Source: Mycobacterium angelicum (lineage in GTDB: Bacteria > Actinomycetota > Actinomycetes > Mycobacteriales > Mycobacteriaceae). From it: a stretch of DNA of 64,000 nt. Shown here one piece after another: positions 42,441 through 50,334 of this stretch. The position numbers and the translations under genes were made by a program. Positions within the stretch are counted from its first letter, which is position 1. Every line of letters starts with the position of its first letter. The stretch covers positions 1 through 64,000 of the forward strand of contig NZ_MVHE01000024.1 in the NCBI RefSeq assembly GCF_002086155.1, in the 5' to 3' direction. A model generated the notes under the pieces. That model saw only the letters and a list, made by a program, of their open reading frames with translations, searched no databases and was not told the origin of the DNA.

Positions 42441-45385
42441 CGGACGGCACCGGCCACGCTGAGACGCTCCACCATCAAGTCGACCAAAGAGCCCACACTG
42501 TCGACGCTGGACGGCAGGTCCGCAACGCTCTTCAGCGCCAGTTGCGGATACTGGCGGCGTACCTGCTCAAACAGACGCAGTTGCAGCAGCGAGTCGTAGC
42601 CCAGGTCCTCGCTGAGCCGGCTGGACCGGGTTATCTCGTGCACCGGGTAGCCGCCCACCCGCGCGATCAAGACCAGCACCTCACCCGCCAGATCGGACGG
42701 CGCCGCGCGCGCGTCATCGGCTGGTTCTATGCTCGGCTCCGCTTTGCTCGGCTCCGCATTGCTCGGCTCCGCTTGCGGCGCAGCAGCTTCGGTGAACCAG
42801 AACCGGTTGGTGGCATCGAAGGTGTAGGGCGCAATGTGCTCCAGCGTGTGCAGCGGGCGGCCGTAAAGCTGTGACAGGTCAGGCGAATACCCGTCACGCA
42901 GCAGCACCGCCGCGACCTCCAATAGCTCCGATCCGGTCGACTCAGGCCCGCCACACAGCCGTAGCGAGCGGATCTGCGGCGGCAGTCCACATTGGCGAGC
43001 CAAGCTGAGCAGGGTTGCTCGTGGGCCTGCCTCGGCGACGTAAGAGGTGCGCACCGCGCGGGTGGCCGCATCGAGCGCATCGCCGAACCGTACCGGCGAG
43101 CAGATCTGTCGCGCCCAGTGGTCGGCATCCATGTCGAGCCCGTCGACCTGTGTGCCGGTAACCGTCGAAAAAATCGGAAAGGCCGCCGCTTTCGGTACCA
43201 GACCCGAGATCGCATGCCGAAAATCGGCGACGACGGGCCGCATCGACGGCGAATGAAAAGCGTGCGACACCGTAAGTTGCTGCACCCGTCCGCCACCGCG
43301 GCGGATGTCGGCGCTGAGCGTGGCCAGCGCTGCGGCCGGCCCGGAGATGACCACGGCGCGTGGACCATTCACGGCAGCTACCGCACATTCCGGGTCCGCG
43401 TCAACCAGTGGATGCACCTGCTCTAGCGGCACATCCACCGCGATCATGGCGCCCCCGGGTTCCAGTGCCCCCATCAGCTCGCCGCGGGTGACCACCATCG
43501 CGGCGGCGTCGGCTACCGAGAGGACACCGGCCAACGCCGCCACGGTGATCTCACCGATGCTGTGACCGATGCCGAACGCCGGACGAATGCCGGTGTCCAG
43601 CAACGTCTTTCCTAATGCATAGCCGACGGCGAACAGTGCGGGCTGCGCCAATCGGGTGTCGTCGAGACCGGGTTGTTCGCCGAGTATTGTGGCCAACAGA
43701 CTCGCCGGCAGGTGGCGGTCGAGAACGGCGCACACCGCTTCCAGTTGTTCCCGATAGGCCGGATGACTGTGGTAGAGCAGTCGGGTCATCCCGGCATACT
43801 GGGTGCCCTGGCCCGAACACAAGAGACCGACGTCCGCCTCTCCCTTACGAATCGGCGCCGACGAAACCAGTTCGGCTCCATCGCCGTTCAGGTACCCTTC
43901 CAGGCTGGCCAGCAACCCGTCCCGATCGCCGTGGGCGACCAATCGATGCCGGTGCGACCGGTTGACCACGTTGGTGGTATGACACCAGGAGCCGACTCGC
44001 TGGCCATCGAGGTCGCGCAGCGCGTGCTGGTAGGTCTCGGCATTGCGGCGCAACGCCCGTTCGTGCGGAGCCGACAGCGTCAGCACGCCCAGGGCGCCGT
44101 TACGCGCCGGCATCACAACAGGTGCCGATTCCAGCACCACATGAGCATTGCTGCCGCCCAGGCCGAATGAGCTCACCGCTGCCAGCGTGCCTTCCGGGGA
44201 AAGTTCAAGGGCGCCCTGCGTAAGAGTGAGACCTTGGGATCCCAGGCGTAGCCCCGGATTGGGTTGTCCGACAACGACCGTGGCCGGCAGCACCCGATGA
44301 TGCAGCGAGAGGCACGCTTTGATGAACGACGCTATCCCCGCTGCTCCCTCGGTGTGGCCGATGTTTCCCTTCACCGAGCCCAGCAGGCATGGCGCACCGG
44401 TTCGTGACCGGTGCAGATCGCCGAGTGCGTTGGCTTCGATCATGTCGCCCAGAACCGTTCCGGTGCCATGTGCTTCGACGAAGTCGAGCTGCTGCGCGTC
44501 GACCTCGGCCAGGCGCAATGTGCGCCGCATCAATTCCGCTTGAGATCGGCGATTCGGGGCGGTGACGCCGTTACTGCGGCCGTCGTGGTTGACCGCTGAG
44601 GCTTTCACCACCGCGTAGATCGGCTGGCCCGCGGCAATCGCGTCGTCGAGCCGCCGCAGCACCACCGCCGCCACGCCCTCACCGCGGCCGATGCCATCGG
44701 CGTTCTGGCAGAACGGTTTACAGCGTCCGTCCGGCGCCGACAATCCGGCTTGGGTATAGAACACCGAGAGCGCGGGAGTGAGCACCAGGTTCGCCCCGCC
44801 GGCGATGGCGATATCGACGTCGCCCGCGCGCAACGCCGAACAGGCCTGATGCAGCGCTGTCAGCGACGACGAGCAGGCGGTGTCGATCGCCATGCTCGGT
44901 CCGATCAGGTTCAAGTGATAGGAGATTCGGTTGGCCAACATGAAATAGCCGCTGCCCGACCCGTGAAACGGGGTCAGCCGCGGGTAGTCGTACATCTGCC
45001 GATTGCCCCACTCGCCGGACATCACTCCGACGAACACTCCGGTTGCCGTGCCGGCGAGCGACTTCGGGTCGATGCCCCCGTCTTGGAGGGCTCGCCAGGA
45101 CGCCTGGAGCAACAATCGCTGCTGCGGGTCCAGCACCGCGGCTTCGACCGGGGCGATGCCGAAGAATTCGTTGTCGAATGCGTCGGCGTCGTCGAGGAAG
45201 TGGGCGCGACGGGTGTTCATCGAGCCGGCGATTCCGTCGGGATGGTAATAGCGGTCCACATTCCAGCGTTGCGGGGGTATTTCGGTGTCGGTGACCACGC
45301 CGTCCAGCAAGACGCGCCAGAACGCGTCCTTATCGCGCGCGCCCGGAAACCGGCAGTCGATGCCGACGACAGCGATCGGCGTCAT
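42437..45385 (-). CDS. Type I polyketide synthase, KS-AT-ACP
   Basis: 982 residues from the ATG at 45385, which overlaps the ACP stop (TGATG). The ketosynthase (about 1-425) has Cys171 in DTACSSSL and histidines in EAHGTGTVLGD and KGNIGHTEGAAG. The acyltransferase (about 520-820) has GHSIGE and the HAFH motif associated with malonyl-CoA. The C-terminal carrier domain has LGYDSLLQLRL. No ketoreductase, dehydratase or enoylreductase is present, so each extension should leave a beta-keto group. A 15-bp repeat encodes AEPS(N/K/I) units in the linker before the ACP. Confidence 0.92.
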   Translation of the reverse strand: MTPIAVVGIDCRFPGARDKDAFWRVLLDGVVTDTEIPPQRWNVDRYYHPDGIAGSMNTRRAHFLDDADAFDNEFFGIAPVEAAVLDPQQRLLLQASWRALQDGGIDPKSLAGTATGVFVGVMSGEWGNRQMYDYPRLTPFHGSGSGYFMLANRISYHLNLIGPSMAIDTACSSSLTALHQACSALRAGDVDIAIAGGANLVLTPALSVFYTQAGLSAPDGRCKPFCQNADGIGRGEGVAAVVLRRLDDAIAAGQPIYAVVKASAVNHDGRSNGVTAPNRRSQAELMRRTLRLAEVDAQQLDFVEAHGTGTVLGDMIEANALGDLHRSRTGAPCLLGSVKGNIGHTEGAAGIASFIKACLSLHHRVLPATVVVGQPNPGLRLGSQGLTLTQGALELSPEGTLAAVSSFGLGGSNAHVVLESAPVVMPARNGALGVLTLSAPHERALRRNAETYQHALRDLDGQRVGSWCHTTNVVNRSHRHRLVAHGDRDGLLASLEGYLNGDGAELVSSAPIRKGEADVGLLCSGQGTQYAGMTRLLYHSHPAYREQLEAVCAVLDRHLPASLLATILGEQPGLDDTRLAQPALFAVGYALGKTLLDTGIRPAFGIGHSIGEITVAALAGVLSVADAAAMVVTRGELMGALEPGGAMIAVDVPLEQVHPLVDADPECAVAAVNGPRAVVISGPAAALATLSADIRRGGGRVQQLTVSHAFHSPSMRPVVADFRHAISGLVPKAAAFPIFSTVTGTQVDGLDMDADHWARQICSPVRFGDALDAATRAVRTSYVAEAGPRATLLSLARQCGLPPQIRSLRLCGGPESTGSELLEVAAVLLRDGYSPDLSQLYGRPLHTLEHIAPYTFDATNRFWFTEAAAPQAEPSNAEPSKAEPSIEPADDARAAPSDLAGEVLVLIARVGGYPVHEITRSSRLSEDLGYDSLLQLRLFEQVRRQYPQLALKSVADLPSSVDSVGSLVDLMVERLSVAGAVR
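42731..42774 (-). repeat. 15-bp tandem repeat in PKS linker
   Basis: GCTCGGCTCCGC(TTT/ATT/TT) occurs three times in a row on the + strand. In the PKS frame it encodes AEPSN, AEPSK and AEPSI, a flexible linker between the AT and ACP domains. The copy number may vary. Confidence 0.85.
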
Positions 45386-45645
45386 CAGCCGCCCTGCCCG
45401 CCGACCAGATGCTCCGCAATCGCGTTGATGGTCGGGTAATCCCACACGATGGTCGTCTCCACCTCGAAGCCATGTTCACACTGCAGGTCAGCGCACAGCG
45501 ACAGGCTCATGGCAGAGTCAATGCCGCAGTCGGCCAACGGGATATCGGCGTCGACGGCCGCGGGCGACACATTGAGGTATGCGGCGACCTTGCCGACGAG
45601 CCAATCCGCCAAGTCGGAGACCTCGGTGCTCATCATCGAGTTCAT
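45385..45645 (-). CDS. Discrete acyl carrier protein
   Basis: 86 residues with the phosphopantetheine serine in DCGIDSAMSLSLC. The end EVETTIVWDYPTINAIAEHL is typical of a PKS-associated carrier protein. The ATG at 45645 overlaps the KAS III stop by four bases; ATGs three and four codons later are possible. It is coupled to the PKS start by TGATG and is probably the carrier used by the KAS III or the acyl-AMP ligase. Confidence 0.88.
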   Translation of the reverse strand: MNSMMSTEVSDLADWLVGKVAAYLNVSPAAVDADIPLADCGIDSAMSLSLCADLQCEHGFEVETTIVWDYPTINAIAEHLVGGQGG

Positions 45646-46787
45646 ACCGCTGTCAGATGCGCGAAACCCGTGGAGAACCGACCGCTTTCGGGAACGCCGC
45701 ACAGGATCCGGTCGCCTTGTTTGACCCGCCCCGAGTGATACAGCTCGTCGAGCATGATCATGATCGACGCGGCCCCGGTGTTGCCCTTGTAGGTCAGGTT
45801 GGTGAACCACTTGCTCTGTTCGATGTTCAATCCGATCCGCTCCAGCGCGTCGGCCGAGCGCTGGTGGAAGTACATCGAAGAATAGTGCGGCAGCAGGTAG
45901 TCGATGTCTTCGCCCTTGAAGTCGTACTTCGCCATCAGCTTCGACAACGGCTTCTCGAGTGTGTAGTGGACGATGTTCTTGTTCACCATCCGCACGTCTT
46001 GTTGGATGGCGAACACACCGTCCTCGATGCACTCGGTCGGGTTCAGCTGCGACCACCCGGTCGTCCGGCCGCCGTCATCAACCTTGAGGCCGCGGTGCAT
46101 GCACACCGGCATTTCACCTGCGTAAGAGAAGGTTTCGATCCAGTCCACCCGAAAACTCAGCCGATCGTCGGCGGGCTCGGGTGCCAGCCACATCGCGCCG
46201 GCGCCATCGGAAAGCATCCAGCGCAGGAAGTCCTTCTCGAAGGCGATCGCCAAACCGATCTCCGGATCGACGGTTCTCTGCTCGACCTCCGCCGAGAACG
46301 TATTGGCGGCGATCAGCGGCGACAATAGGTCCGAACCGCTGGCAACCGCATTGTCGTAACGGCCGCTCGCCACGCTCAGCCACGCGTATTCCCAAGCCGT
46401 GAGTCCGCTGAGACAGATGCCGGCGGTGGTCACCGCCGGGATTTCCGAGATGCCAAGCAGGCCTTGGGTCATCAGGGCGTGGCCGGGCATCAGCTGATCG
46501 GGCGAGGAGGTGCCGCAGAACAGCGATTGCATACCTGCTACGTCGACCCCGTCGTTGTCGAGATTGCGGATGGCCTCGGCCGTCAGTTCCGCATTCGAAT
46601 GCGTGAATTCATGTGTCACAGGGTCAATGGCGTAGTAGCGGGTATGTATGCCATTGCTGTCCAGAATCCGGTTGCGCAGCGGCGACGGGCTGCCGCCGAC
46701 GTATCCGAGAACCTGCTCCATGGAGTCGTTGTCGACCGGATTGTTGGGCATGGCCGCCGCGCATGCGGTGATGTAGACGTCTCTCAC
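45642..46787 (-). CDS. KAS III-type ketoacyl synthase, DarB/StlD-like
   Basis: 381 residues from a GTG with GAGAGGAAACGACC upstream. The thiolase fold has the complete Cys-His-Asn triad: Cys125 in AGICLSGLTAW, His301 in LLPHYSSMYF and Asn336 in YKGNTGAAS. The N-terminus (NGIHTRYYAIDP, THSNAELTAEAIR) resembles the DarB/StlD branch, which condenses two beta-ketoacyl chains toward dialkylresorcinol or cyclohexanedione products. It is the first enzyme gene of the operon, 27 nt after the PE_PGRS stop. Confidence 0.88.
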   Translation of the reverse strand: MRDVYITACAAAMPNNPVDNDSMEQVLGYVGGSPSPLRNRILDSNGIHTRYYAIDPVTHEFTHSNAELTAEAIRNLDNDGVDVAGMQSLFCGTSSPDQLMPGHALMTQGLLGISEIPAVTTAGICLSGLTAWEYAWLSVASGRYDNAVASGSDLLSPLIAANTFSAEVEQRTVDPEIGLAIAFEKDFLRWMLSDGAGAMWLAPEPADDRLSFRVDWIETFSYAGEMPVCMHRGLKVDDGGRTTGWSQLNPTECIEDGVFAIQQDVRMVNKNIVHYTLEKPLSKLMAKYDFKGEDIDYLLPHYSSMYFHQRSADALERIGLNIEQSKWFTNLTYKGNTGAASIMIMLDELYHSGRVKQGDRILCGVPESGRFSTGFAHLTAV

Positions 46788-46814
46788 GGTCGTTTCCTCT
46801 CGTCGGCTGCGCGG

Positions 46815-48506
46815 TTAGAAGGTGCCGCCGGGTTGGCCGGCAGTGCCGCGGGTGCCTTGGCTGCCCTCGGTGCCACTGACGCCGACGCCCACTGCTCCTG
46901 CGGAGCTGAACAGGACACCACCGGGGCCCGCGCTGCCCCCGTTGCCCGCGGCGCCCGCGGCACCGCCCATGCCGCCGGCGCCGGCGGCTCCGGCGTCGCC
47001 CGGCCCGTGTATATGTGTGCCCCTGCTGTCGGTCATCCCCCCATTCCCGCCGTGGCCGCCCATGCCGCCGCTGCCGCCGTCGCCCCCCAGCCCGCCGGCG
47101 CCACCATTGCCGCCCATGCCGCTCAACAGTCCGGCCGCGCCTCCGCGCCCACCGGCGCCGCCGACGCCACCCGCACCGCCGGTGCCACCGGCGCCACCGG
47201 CCCCGCCGCTACCGCCGTCGCCGACGGTCGCAGGCTGGAACGGCGGTGGTGGGTCCTGCCCACTGTCGCTGACACCGACGTAGCCGGTGCCGCCCTTGCC
47301 GCCCGCACCGCCCATCCCGCCGGTGTCGCCGGCGCCGCCGTGGCCGCCGATCCCTCCGGCGCCGCCGTTGCCGCCGTTGCCGACCAGCAGTCCACCGTGG
47401 CCGCCGTTGCCCCCGCTCGCGCCGGCCCCGCCGTTGCCGCCGACGGCGCCGGTGCCGCCGGCGCCTCCAGCGCCGCCGTTGCCGCCACGCGCATTCGCGG
47501 CGACGAGTGTGTCGGAGGCGGTGGCGTCGCCACCGATACCGCCGGCACCGCCGGCACCGCCCTGATCGCCGCCGGTTGCTCCCGCACCACCATTGCCTCC
47601 GGTGGCCGAGAGCGCTCCGGAGGCGTTGTTGACCAACACCGACGCGTGGCCGCCGTTGCCGCCGCTGCCCCCGGTGCCGCCCGGACCCGTCGCACCGCCG
47701 GCCCCGCCGTCGCCGCCCGTCGCCGAGACAGAGGTGGAGCCGGGCACGCCGGTCGCGAGCGCGAAGTCGCCGTTGCCGCCGGTTCCGCCGGTAGCGCCGG
47801 GGCCGCCTGTCGTGCCCTGGGCGCCGGTGTTGCCATGCACCGCCACGGTGCCGCTGGCGGTGTCCTGGCCGGAGACGAATCCGCCGACGGCTCCTTGCTC
47901 GGGCGGGGAGCCGGCGTAAGCCGCGTTCGCCCCGTTGGCGCCGGCCAGGGCCGCGCCGCCTTGACCGCCGTCGCCGCCGTTGCCGAACAGCATGGCGCTG
48001 CCGCCGTGGCCTCCGGCCCCGGGGTTGCCGCCGTTGACCCTGGCCAGCGCCATCCCGCCGGCGCCGCCGGCGCCGCCGTTGCCGTACAGCATCCCGCCGC
48101 TGCCGCCGGCGCCTCCGGCGGCGCCCGCCCCGCCACTGCCGCCCCCGTCACCGATCAGCGGCCGTCCCAGCAACGCCTCGGTCTGAGCATTAGCAGCATC
48201 CAGCAAGCTCTGCAACGGATTGGCGCCGGCGGCCTCAGCCCAGGCATACGAACCGGCGGTCGTGCTCAACAATTGGATAAACCGCAGGTGAAACGCCTCG
48301 ACCTGGCTGCTCAGCGCCCGATACTCCTGGGCGTACCCGGCAAACAGCGAGGCCAGTGCCGTCGACACCTCATCGGCACCGGCGGCAACCAAAGCGCTGG
48401 TAGGAGCAAATGCCCCGGTGTTGGCGGCGCGTACCGCCGCGGCTACGCCTGCGATGTCTGTGGCCGCAGCGGCCAGCTGTTCGGGTGCCGCCATCAGAAA
48501 CGACAT
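46815..48506 (-). CDS. PE_PGRS family protein
   Basis: 563 residues from MSFLMAAPEQL, the standard PE start; the frame extends to 48551 through a TTG. The PE domain (about 1-95) contains the LRFIQLLSTTAGSYAWAE helix; a linker ends GRPLIGDGG. The rest is Gly-Gly-Ala/Asn-Gly-Gly repeats of the PGRS type. PE_PGRS proteins are surface or secreted proteins exported by ESX-5. It is directly upstream of the PKS operon on the same strand. Confidence 0.93.
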   Translation of the reverse strand: MSFLMAAPEQLAAAATDIAGVAAAVRAANTGAFAPTSALVAAGADEVSTALASLFAGYAQEYRALSSQVEAFHLRFIQLLSTTAGSYAWAEAAGANPLQSLLDAANAQTEALLGRPLIGDGGGSGGAGAAGGAGGSGGMLYGNGGAGGAGGMALARVNGGNPGAGGHGGSAMLFGNGGDGGQGGAALAGANGANAAYAGSPPEQGAVGGFVSGQDTASGTVAVHGNTGAQGTTGGPGATGGTGGNGDFALATGVPGSTSVSATGGDGGAGGATGPGGTGGSGGNGGHASVLVNNASGALSATGGNGGAGATGGDQGGAGGAGGIGGDATASDTLVAANARGGNGGAGGAGGTGAVGGNGGAGASGGNGGHGGLLVGNGGNGGAGGIGGHGGAGDTGGMGGAGGKGGTGYVGVSDSGQDPPPPFQPATVGDGGSGGAGGAGGTGGAGGVGGAGGRGGAAGLLSGMGGNGGAGGLGGDGGSGGMGGHGGNGGMTDSRGTHIHGPGDAGAAGAGGMGGAAGAAGNGGSAGPGGVLFSSAGAVGVGVSGTEGSQGTRGTAGQPGGTF

Positions 48507-48582
48507 CGCGTCCGCCTCTCGCGGGTGAAGCAACGGGTCTGCCACCCACAACGCGCAGATGCAGGCGACTTACAGACTGTAG

Positions 48583-48598
48583 CGGAGCACGTGCTCCG
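48583..48598. promoter_or_regulatory. 16-bp perfect palindrome upstream of PE_PGRS
   Basis: CGGAGCACGTGCTCCG is fully self-complementary around a CACGTG core. It lies 77 bp upstream of the PE_PGRS start, in the 125-bp gap between that gene and the methyltransferase stop. It is a good candidate operator for the PE_PGRS-PKS operon; the regulator is unknown. Confidence 0.45.
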
Positions 48599-48631
48599 AC
48601 GTCGAGTTTTTGCCAGAGGTTTTGCCAGATG

Positions 48632-49486
48632 TCAGCCGAATTCGAGCAGCGCATAGGCGCCGCGGAACGGCTTGATCGGAGGGCAGCGCCAGAACGCCGG
48701 GAACAGGGTTCCGAAGAACCAGCCGCGGCCCCTGGGGATCGGCACATCGTGGACCGCCCGGACGCCGGGAACGGTGCTCGTCAGATGCGCCAGTTGCCGA
48801 ACCGACAGACTGAACGGCATCGGCGGCACCCGGTAATGCCGGGACGATCGCATGCCTCTCGGTGCCAGCTTCTTCACGATGGTCGGCGGCACGTCGAAGA
48901 ACAACTGCCCGCCGGGAAACCGCCGCGCGCACTCGGCGATGAGTCCCAGCGCCTCGTGCGGTTGTAGGTACATCAGCAACCCCTCGGCCGTGACGAAAAC
49001 GCCGTTCGCGCTGTCGATCTCGTCCATCCAGGTGTAGTCCAGCGCCGACTGCGCAAGTTCGGTGATCCGCGGCGACGGCGGCAGCAGGCGCCGGCGCAGC
49101 TCGACCACCGGAGCCAGATCAATTGATACCCAACGGAATTGGGTGGCCGGCAGAGCGGCGTTGAGCCGCCAGAAGCTGGTTTGAAATCCTTCGGCAAGGG
49201 CGACAACGGTGGCGTTGGGATGGTCGGCGAGGTACCTGATCGCGCACCTGTCGACAGCCAGGGAACGCAACGCCATCTCCTGGCCCTTGCGGCCGAACTT
49301 TGCGAAATCGAAGTCAATGGATGCGACTAACCCGATCGCCATCGGGTCGTCGATGATGCCGTCTGGTAGCCCGGCTTGGTGGGCCCTGCCGTTGAGGGTG
49401 AGCAGAGCGGTTTCCGAGACGCCCGTCAGCAGGGTCGCGTCGACCCTTTCCTGAGCTGGTTCCTGAGCTGGTTCCTGAGCTGGCAC
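48632..49486 (-). CDS. Class I SAM-dependent methyltransferase (LCM/Tcmp-like)
   Basis: 284 residues from a GTG with GGAGGA nine bases upstream. The start VPAQEPAQEPAQERVD comes from a 12-bp tandem repeat. The domain resembles the leucine carboxyl methyltransferase family: TLNGRAHQ and DDPMAIGLV at the start, VVALAEGFQTSFWRL (SAM-binding), WVSIDLAPVVELRRRLL and GLLMYLQPHEA. It starts 17 nt after wzm, so it is probably the last gene of the galactan export operon. The substrate is unknown. Confidence 0.85.
   Translation of the reverse strand: MPAQEPAQEPAQERVDATLLTGVSETALLTLNGRAHQAGLPDGIIDDPMAIGLVASIDFDFAKFGRKGQEMALRSLAVDRCAIRYLADHPNATVVALAEGFQTSFWRLNAALPATQFRWVSIDLAPVVELRRRLLPPSPRITELAQSALDYTWMDEIDSANGVFVTAEGLLMYLQPHEALGLIAECARRFPGGQLFFDVPPTIVKKLAPRGMRSSRHYRVPPMPFSLSVRQLAHLTSTVPGVRAVHDVPIPRGRGWFFGTLFPAFWRCPPIKPFRGAYALLEFG
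49450..49483 (-). repeat. 12-bp tandem repeat at methyltransferase N-terminus
   Basis: CCTGAGCTGGTT occurs almost three times on the + strand and encodes the AQEP units just after the start codon. It is in frame and may vary in copy number. Confidence 0.85.
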
Positions 49487-49503
49487 CGCGGTTCCTCCGC
49501 GCG

Positions 49504-50334
49504 CTAGACCCAGTACGGCACGCGAGCGCGGTATTGGCGCATCGCGAATGCCGCCATCACCCAGCCGACGATCGTCAGCACCACCACCACCGCCCAGTGC
49601 CGCAACTCCTGGGGCGCGCCCAGCAACGGCGCCCGCACGATGTCGAGGTAGTGCAGTAGCGGGTTGAGTTCGACGATTTTCGACCAGCGCCCGGCACCCT
49701 GCTGCTGCAGCGTGGTGTCGTTCCAAATGATCGGCGTCATGAAGAACAGCAGCTGCACCACCGAGTTCAGCAGCGGCCCGATATCGCGGTAGCGGGTGGC
49801 CAGGATGCCGAAACACAGTGACACCCAAATGCAATTGAGCATGATCAGCGCCAGCGCGGGCAGTACCGACAGGTCGGCCCACGACCACGGCTTGGGAAAG
49901 ATGACGGCGATGACGACGTAGATCACGATGTTGTGCGCGAACAAGATCATCTGTCGCCACACCAGCCGGTAGACGTGCACACTCAGCGGCGTCGGGAGTT
50001 GCTTGATAAGGCCCTCGTTGTGGACGAAGACGTCCGCGCCTTCCAGGATGGAAGCGTTGATCAGGTTCCAGATGATCAGCCCGAGCGTGACGTAGGGCAG
50101 GTGCTCCGACAGTTCGAGGTGAAAGAGCTTGGAGTACAGACCGCCCATCGCCACGGCCGTCGTCCCGGTGGCGATGGTGATCCAGAACGGCCCCAGCACC
50201 GAGCGCCGGTAGCGCTGCTTGATGTCCTGCCAACCGAGGTGCAGCCACAGCTCGTGGCGACGGAACCCGGCTATCAGGTCGCCCCGGGCGCGGGCAAAGG
50301 TTTTGGACTGCGCAGCCGCATCGATGAATGTCAT
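49504..50334 (-). CDS. wzm: ABC transporter permease Wzm (galactan export)
   Basis: 276 residues, orthologue of Rv3783 (rfbD). After a cytosolic start (FRRHELWLHLGWQDIKQRYRRS) there are six predicted membrane helices in the ABC-2 polysaccharide exporter pattern, ending RVPYWV. With Wzt it moves the lipid-linked galactan across the plasma membrane. The ATG at 50334 overlaps the glfT1 stop by four bases; the frame continues upstream but only as a shadow. Confidence 0.94.
   Translation of the reverse strand: MTFIDAAAQSKTFARARGDLIAGFRRHELWLHLGWQDIKQRYRRSVLGPFWITIATGTTAVAMGGLYSKLFHLELSEHLPYVTLGLIIWNLINASILEGADVFVHNEGLIKQLPTPLSVHVYRLVWRQMILFAHNIVIYVVIAVIFPKPWSWADLSVLPALALIMLNCIWVSLCFGILATRYRDIGPLLNSVVQLLFFMTPIIWNDTTLQQQGAGRWSKIVELNPLLHYLDIVRAPLLGAPQELRHWAVVVVLTIVGWVMAAFAMRQYRARVPYWV

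Noticed and set aside
40081-42450. 789-residue version of the acyl-AMP ligase
   Set aside because: The extra N-terminus lies antisense-frame over the thioesterase gene. The TTG at 41709 with TTGA overlap gives a normal-length ligase.
45385-46056. 223-residue version of the acyl carrier protein
   Set aside because: The part before 45645 overlaps the KAS III gene in another frame and has no similarity. The ATGA overlap supports the short form.
46815-48300. Repeat array in 46.8-48.3 kb as a CRISPR
   Set aside because: The repetition is the codon pattern of Gly-Gly-X PGRS repeats in one open frame, without regular spacers.
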